Assembly (NCBI GenBank): GCA_949825045.1
Contig: OX463808.1
Coordinates: 24,365,674 to 24,429,673, forward strand
Length of the DNA stretch: 64,000 bases
Direction: 5' to 3'
From: Argyresthia goedartella
Taxonomy: Eukaryota; Arthropoda; Insecta; Lepidoptera; Argyresthiidae
In this document: positions 44,401 to 50,400 of the stretch, piece after piece
Position numbering within the stretch: position 1 is the stretch's first letter
How the letters are laid out: every line of letters begins with the position of its first letter
The notes under the pieces: model-generated
What the model was told of the DNA's origin: nothing
Databases searched by the model: none
What the model saw: the letters and a program-made list of their open reading frames with translations, nothing else
Program-made: the position numbers and the translations under genes

Positions 44401-47400
44401 TTTAAGCAAGATGCACCGGAGTGCAGGCATGACCCAACCGGAGTCGACAAATCGTAGAGATGGTGCGTTTATCCACGACCCGGTATCTGAAAAACCAGGG
44501 TTTCAGCGGGACTGAATTCTGGATGTCTCCATAATATCTACCTTTGACCTGACGGCTATCTTGCCAGGAATCGTTCCAGGATTTATAAAGATGGGTTTTT
44601 GATAAAGAACATATATCTGAGCTGAAATTATGGAAATGTTCAGGACCGCCCAATACAACGGCATTCTTTGCACAAGAAGCTGCCACCTCATTTCCCGTAA
44701 CACCCGCATGACCAGGGATCCAAGCCAGAACAATTTCTATGCCCTATATTTCTATGGTAAATGACAGTAATAAGAGCTTCTTTAATTTTTAAAATTACTG
44801 GGAATCTATTTTTAACTCTGAATTGGTTTGACTTGATGGCTTGGAGACAACTAAGAGAATCTGTAAAAATTATGGTCTTATTCAATTCATGGGATAAAAT
44901 ATAAAGGATGGCTTCCAGAATCGCTTCCGACTCACCTGTGGTATACCGATGAAAGAGGGGGACATTTATAATTGAGAATGATTTTATATCTTGGCATCCA
45001 AACCGCAGCTCCAACACACCCGGACTCTTGGAGTTTGGAGGCATCAGTAAAAACAAGTAACCAATCACTCCAAGAATTGGCTACAATTTTATTAAAAGAA
45101 GTATTAGCGTCGGGGGATGAATTCGAGATGCCAAGAGACAGAATAATGTTAGGAGAATGGATAAGAGCATTAAAGTTAGTACTAAACAGAGGGTTCATAT
45201 TCCTTTGATATAGAGGTTGATTGACATTTTCTAGTTTTTGGAGACTTTTGACAAGGCATGTAGAATCCTTATGGGACCAGTAGCTCGTATTTGACACTAG
45301 CTGACTCAACAATTTGACTTTGGAAATGAGGGGGTGGTTTTCGAGCTGGATAGCCTTATAAAATAATCTATCCGATAGATATTGTCTTCGAAAATTTAGA
45401 AGGGGGTCAACACATTCAACTTGTAAGGCATTTGTGGGGGACGATTTCATGGCACCGATAATAATGCGTAAACATTTGAATTGAACCCTCTGGAGGCAAT
45501 CAAGAGCAGCTTTATTACATGGTTCAAGCAGAAAAGTACCGTAATCGAAATGGCTGCATACGATGGAATTATATATCAGCTTTTGAAAATACGGGTGAGC
45601 GCCCCACCACGTACCAGAAAGACATCGCATGATGTTGATATACCCTTTTCGCATTTTTTATCACGTACTTAAGATGGGCGGAACCGTTCATTTTAGAGTC
45701 AAGAATGACACCCAAAAATTTAACAGAATTAGAAACTGGGATTGATGAACCGTTTATGGTGATGTCCACATCCGGAATAAGGATTTTCCTGGAAAAAAAT
45801 AACAACGTTACTCTTTGGGGCTGACAATGACATCATGACCCATGATCACTTAGCCAGTCCTCGAGGTACATAATAGCAGAATTCAGTCTAGCAGCGGCCT
45901 CCTCTATCGAAGCCAAATGAACATAAGGGCTAAATTGTCCGCATACTGAAGTATGTTGCAAAAGGAGGTAACTACTCTATCAAGGTCGTAAGTGTGAATG
46001 CTATAGAGTAGGGGACTCAGGACTGATCCCTGAGGCAGACCCTTCCATACTGACCGAGGAGACAGGAAGCAATCTTGATTTCGTATCAACACTGAGCTGT
46101 CTGAGAATAAGCTGGTAATGAAATTTATTAACCTCACTGGAATACTCAGATGGAGCATTTTTTGCCTGAGCACAGGAAGAAGCACATTGTCGTAAGCAGA
46201 GCATATATCTAAAAATACTCCCACGACTGATTCATTTTTCGAGAAAGCTATCCTAATATCCGTGGTCAAGATGGCCAGGCTATCCATAGTTGATTTGTTT
46301 TTTCTAAATCCAAACTGGCTTTCGGCTAAAATGTTATGACTCTCCACAAACCATTCTAAGCGATTTTTGACAAGGTGTTCAGAAATTTTAGAAAGGGTAG
46401 AAGACAAGGCTTTAGGTCTATAAGAGGCAGCATCTGAGGAGTCTTTACCAGATTTTAATATGGAGATAATTATTTGCGACCTCCAAGCCTCCGGGGGAGA
46501 CTCGGATGTGAAGAAACTATTGATCAACTGTAGAAAGTGTTTTTTAGTCACAGACCCAGTGTTTCTAATAAAAGAGTATGGAATGCCATCTAAACCTGGG
46601 GAGGAGTCCTTTAGGTTTTCTACTGCAAGATCGAACTCCGATTCTGAAAATACGTCATTTAATCTATGGGGGGGGGGAGTGGGTGGAGGGCACAGATGAC
46701 AGGCAATCGGAAAAGGGAACTGAGGAGGGGGCTAATTTACTAGCGAAATTCTCCAACCACACTTTGGGATCGCTATAGGACGAATTATGATCCGAAAAAG
46801 AATTCCTGAATATTTTTATATTTTTCCAAATGAGAGAAGCTGGGGCTCGAGGACATAAGTTCTCACAAAATTTTGACCAACCTGATTGTTTTTTTTTAGA
46901 TAACATTTTACTGACCATGGCAGAAATTCTTTGGTAGTTTATAAAATTATCTGTGGTCATACATTTCGCATACGTAATCTCGGCCTCTTTTCGTTTAATG
47001 ACACCTTCAGTACATTCATGGTCCCACCACGGAGGAGAACGAATTTTACTAGGGGGAGTTTTTTTAATGGGATTGAAGAGTTAGCAGAGGCTATGATTGC
47101 TTCAAGAAATTTAGGATAGAGATTTCTCGCATTTTCAGAAGACACAGAGTCCAGCATCTTAATCCTATGGTCACATTCTTTAGCAAACCTTTCCCAGTCT
47201 GCACCAGACAGTCTGTATTTGAGTAATGGTGAGAATATTTTTTTTGGGACATGTCTTGTTAGGGAAGTTAAGTAAAATTGGAAAATGGTCGCTGCCATAA
47301 GTGTAGGAAAGAATATCCCAAGAGAGGACTGAAGCTATATTTGAGGAACAGAGAGATAGATCTACTGCACTTCTAGGATCTTGAGTCGGGGATACTCTGC

Positions 47401-50400
47401 TGGTTGGGCGGCCATCATTTAGGATACAGAGATCAAATTTATCTAGGATATCTAAAATTGTAGAAGAATTTGTATCATTTTTATAACTACCCCAAATCTG
47501 ATTATGGCAGTTGAGATCACCTAGGATTACAATAGGTGAAGGAAGAGAAGAAATAATAATATCCAGCTCATGGAGATTAGAGAGATCTGGATGAGGAATA
47601 TAAACTGAAAGAAAGGTGGTGTCAAAACATCTTGTAGCAACAATATTAATGCTATCACTATGAACGGGAATATTAAGTCTAGAAAAAGGGATACCATTTT
47701 TAATTAAAAGAATGGTACCTGCATAACCATCTATTCTATCCTCCCGGAGGCTGGTAAAACTAGTCACCCGAAAACGAGATCCTGGCAGCAACCACACCTC
47801 TGAGAGGGCTATAACAGAGGTCCAATATTTATTTATTAAATAGATTAAATCAGATTTTTAGGCATCAGGCTCCTGCAATTCCACTGAAGAATTCTGGCCA
47901 TTTTGAGGAGGGTTAGAAGAGTTAACAAGTCGTACGATCTTATTAAGACCTTGTGTCACGTTGGCCGGTAATGGACAATCACTGGACTTAGTCAGTAAAT
48001 TGATAATGGTGGAGAGAAGAAGTTCAAGGAGATTTTCGTTAGGTTGATCTGAGTTGGACATTTCAGACTAAAATGCGTGGCCATTGGGAAGAGAAGAGGG
48101 GAGAGAGTTAATGATATTAAAATGATTATTCCTGTCATACCCCTGTCTGCGATCAGGAGATATAGGTTGTCTGGTTGTGAATACAGTTTTACGGTGAGAG
48201 ACTTTCTGAGGGGATTGGGATGGGGCCAACAGTTGGCTAGAAGGCGGGGAAAGAGAGTGTACTTGGGAAGAACGAGCAACATCTGCAAATGGTTTTCTGG
48301 TCGTAGGAAGCCGAATTGAAGCATCTTTACCTTAATTGCTTTTTGTCGGTGAAATTCCGGGCAACACTTATCAATGGCCCTATGAGGGCCAGAAAAGTAT
48401 AGACAAGATTCCTGGGTTTTGGAACAGGAGTCCCCATCATGCGATTGTGAGCATTTATAGCAACGTGGCTTTGATCTGCACTGATTTTTTACATGGCCAA
48501 AACGGCAACAATTCTAACACTGTATTGTGGGGAATTGATACTGCTCCACCAGGATAGAATTGTAGAAGCAGAAGATTCTCTCTGGGAGAACCTGACCAGA
48601 TATTGTGATCACAACTGACTGAGTTGGGATGTAAACTACAGAGTTATCATATTTTTTGGTTTTTCGGCTGATTCTGCGGGCTTTTATGATGGGACCACAG
48701 TTAGGGGGGAGCTGGATAGCCGTAACGACTTCTTCCAAGCTCCACTCCACTGGAATTTGCCTATAAGACCCATGCGGGTCACGTTGTAAGTGGGTATGGT
48801 TGCTGTATACTTGGCTCCGTTCAATGCTTGGTGAGATAGAAAACATTTGGCATCAGAGGCGGTCTTAAACTGGATAGAAACGCGGTTGCGGCCGACGCTT
48901 TTCACACCATCCTGAACTATATTTTTTATGTTGTTCCTGTGTAGGAATTGACCAAACTTAATAGGTTTTAGGGAAAGACCTGAAGAGGTCTCCTCTTCAA
49001 TACGAGCAACGTGTACTATGAATGGACCTTTGTCGCTTGATGAGTATTGGCCTTGCGAAGTGTACTCTGCTATGTAGACAGTTTGAATGGACGGTTGAGA
49101 TTGTGACAATTCTGTGACAGATTTCTTCGGAGCTTGGTCTATACAATTATCAGCCGCGCGTTTTCGACACACTGTGTCTTGGGATTGGGAGTCTCCTGAC
49201 GGGAAGAATGAAGGGGAGAGGGGAACATTTGGGGGGGGGGGGGGGGGGCGATTTATCCGGTGGATCATCGTCTGTCTCCATGGTTAACCTAAATAGAATA
49301 AAAACTCCTTACCTCATCCAAACCCTAGGAAAAGCACAACACAAATACGGACAATACACAACTAATTAGATAAATTCAAGACACAGGAAGAGTCAGCAGA
49401 TGCTCAAATTTTATAGAAATGTATCCGAACACGTGCAATATCCTCCACAATGACGGCAAGAATCCTTAATAACACAAACAACAGGTCAGTAAACAAACAA
49501 GTGTCAAAGTTGACAACTGAATTGACTCACAGATTAACACGTTCAGCGCCAGTGTATCTTTAATGATACACCATAGGGTGCTTTCTCACAGGCCAGTGTA
49601 TCCCTACTTATTATAATTTTGTAGTATTTTTTTTAAGAAAAACCCCATATTTTCTTTATTTTTTAAGATATTTACACCCCAAGAACACAGGCACATTCTC
49701 CAGGGCCAACGCTTTTGAATGCGCTACTAAAATGTATGAAACGGTGTATATTGTGGGATACACCGGCCTCTGAAGTCGGGCAGTGTGGTGTATCATTAAG
49801 GATACACTGGCCTGTGACAAAGCACCCTATGGTGTATCATTAAAGATACACTGGCGCTGAACGTGTTAATGAACTGAACTAAGTTGAATGAAATACCTAA
49901 GTTTCAAAGTGGACAACTGTCAGCAGTGAATGAATGACTTTATGAGTGAACTGAACTGAATGGAATGAATGAATTACATACCTGTAGTAATGTACCACGT
50001 ACTGGTCCGGGGTGCCCAGTGATACCAACTGATACACCCTACCAACCATGCCAATCAATGGCTTCCGGAAAAATTATAACCTATAAATTAATGTCCACTA
50101 AAATGTCTTCGTTCTGATTCTGATTGGTTTCACTCGATGACCGGAATGAAACGATGATTCCCGTACTGATTATTACGTATTTTAGCTACACACGCACTGA
50201 ATGACTTGCATTTCACTGAATTTACGCACAAGTTCCACAAAATCTTCGAAGAAGATCAACTGAATCAAGTGTTCGCACCGTTATGCGTCACAATAGCGAT
50301 ACACACAACTGACCGTTCTGGTCGAAACTGATTAACTAAATCACGCGCAGCCCCACGCGTTGTCTGATTTTGCGTTTTGAAACTCGCAATTCCTTCTGAT

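Larger units (their letters stand above)
43961..49465 (-). mobile_element. I-type LINE (5.5 kb) nested in the BEL/Pao leader
   Basis: Flanked by a 12-bp target duplication, ttaataacacaa, at 43949-43960 and 49466-49477. On the minus strand it carries ORF1 (nucleic-acid-binding, zinc knuckles) and ORF2 (endonuclease, reverse transcriptase, RNase H). It ends in a short ttgattgattgattg tail. The RNase H domain in ORF2 points to the I/Loa/ingi side of the LINE tree. It is essentially full length but contains many frame breaks. Confidence 0.93.
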
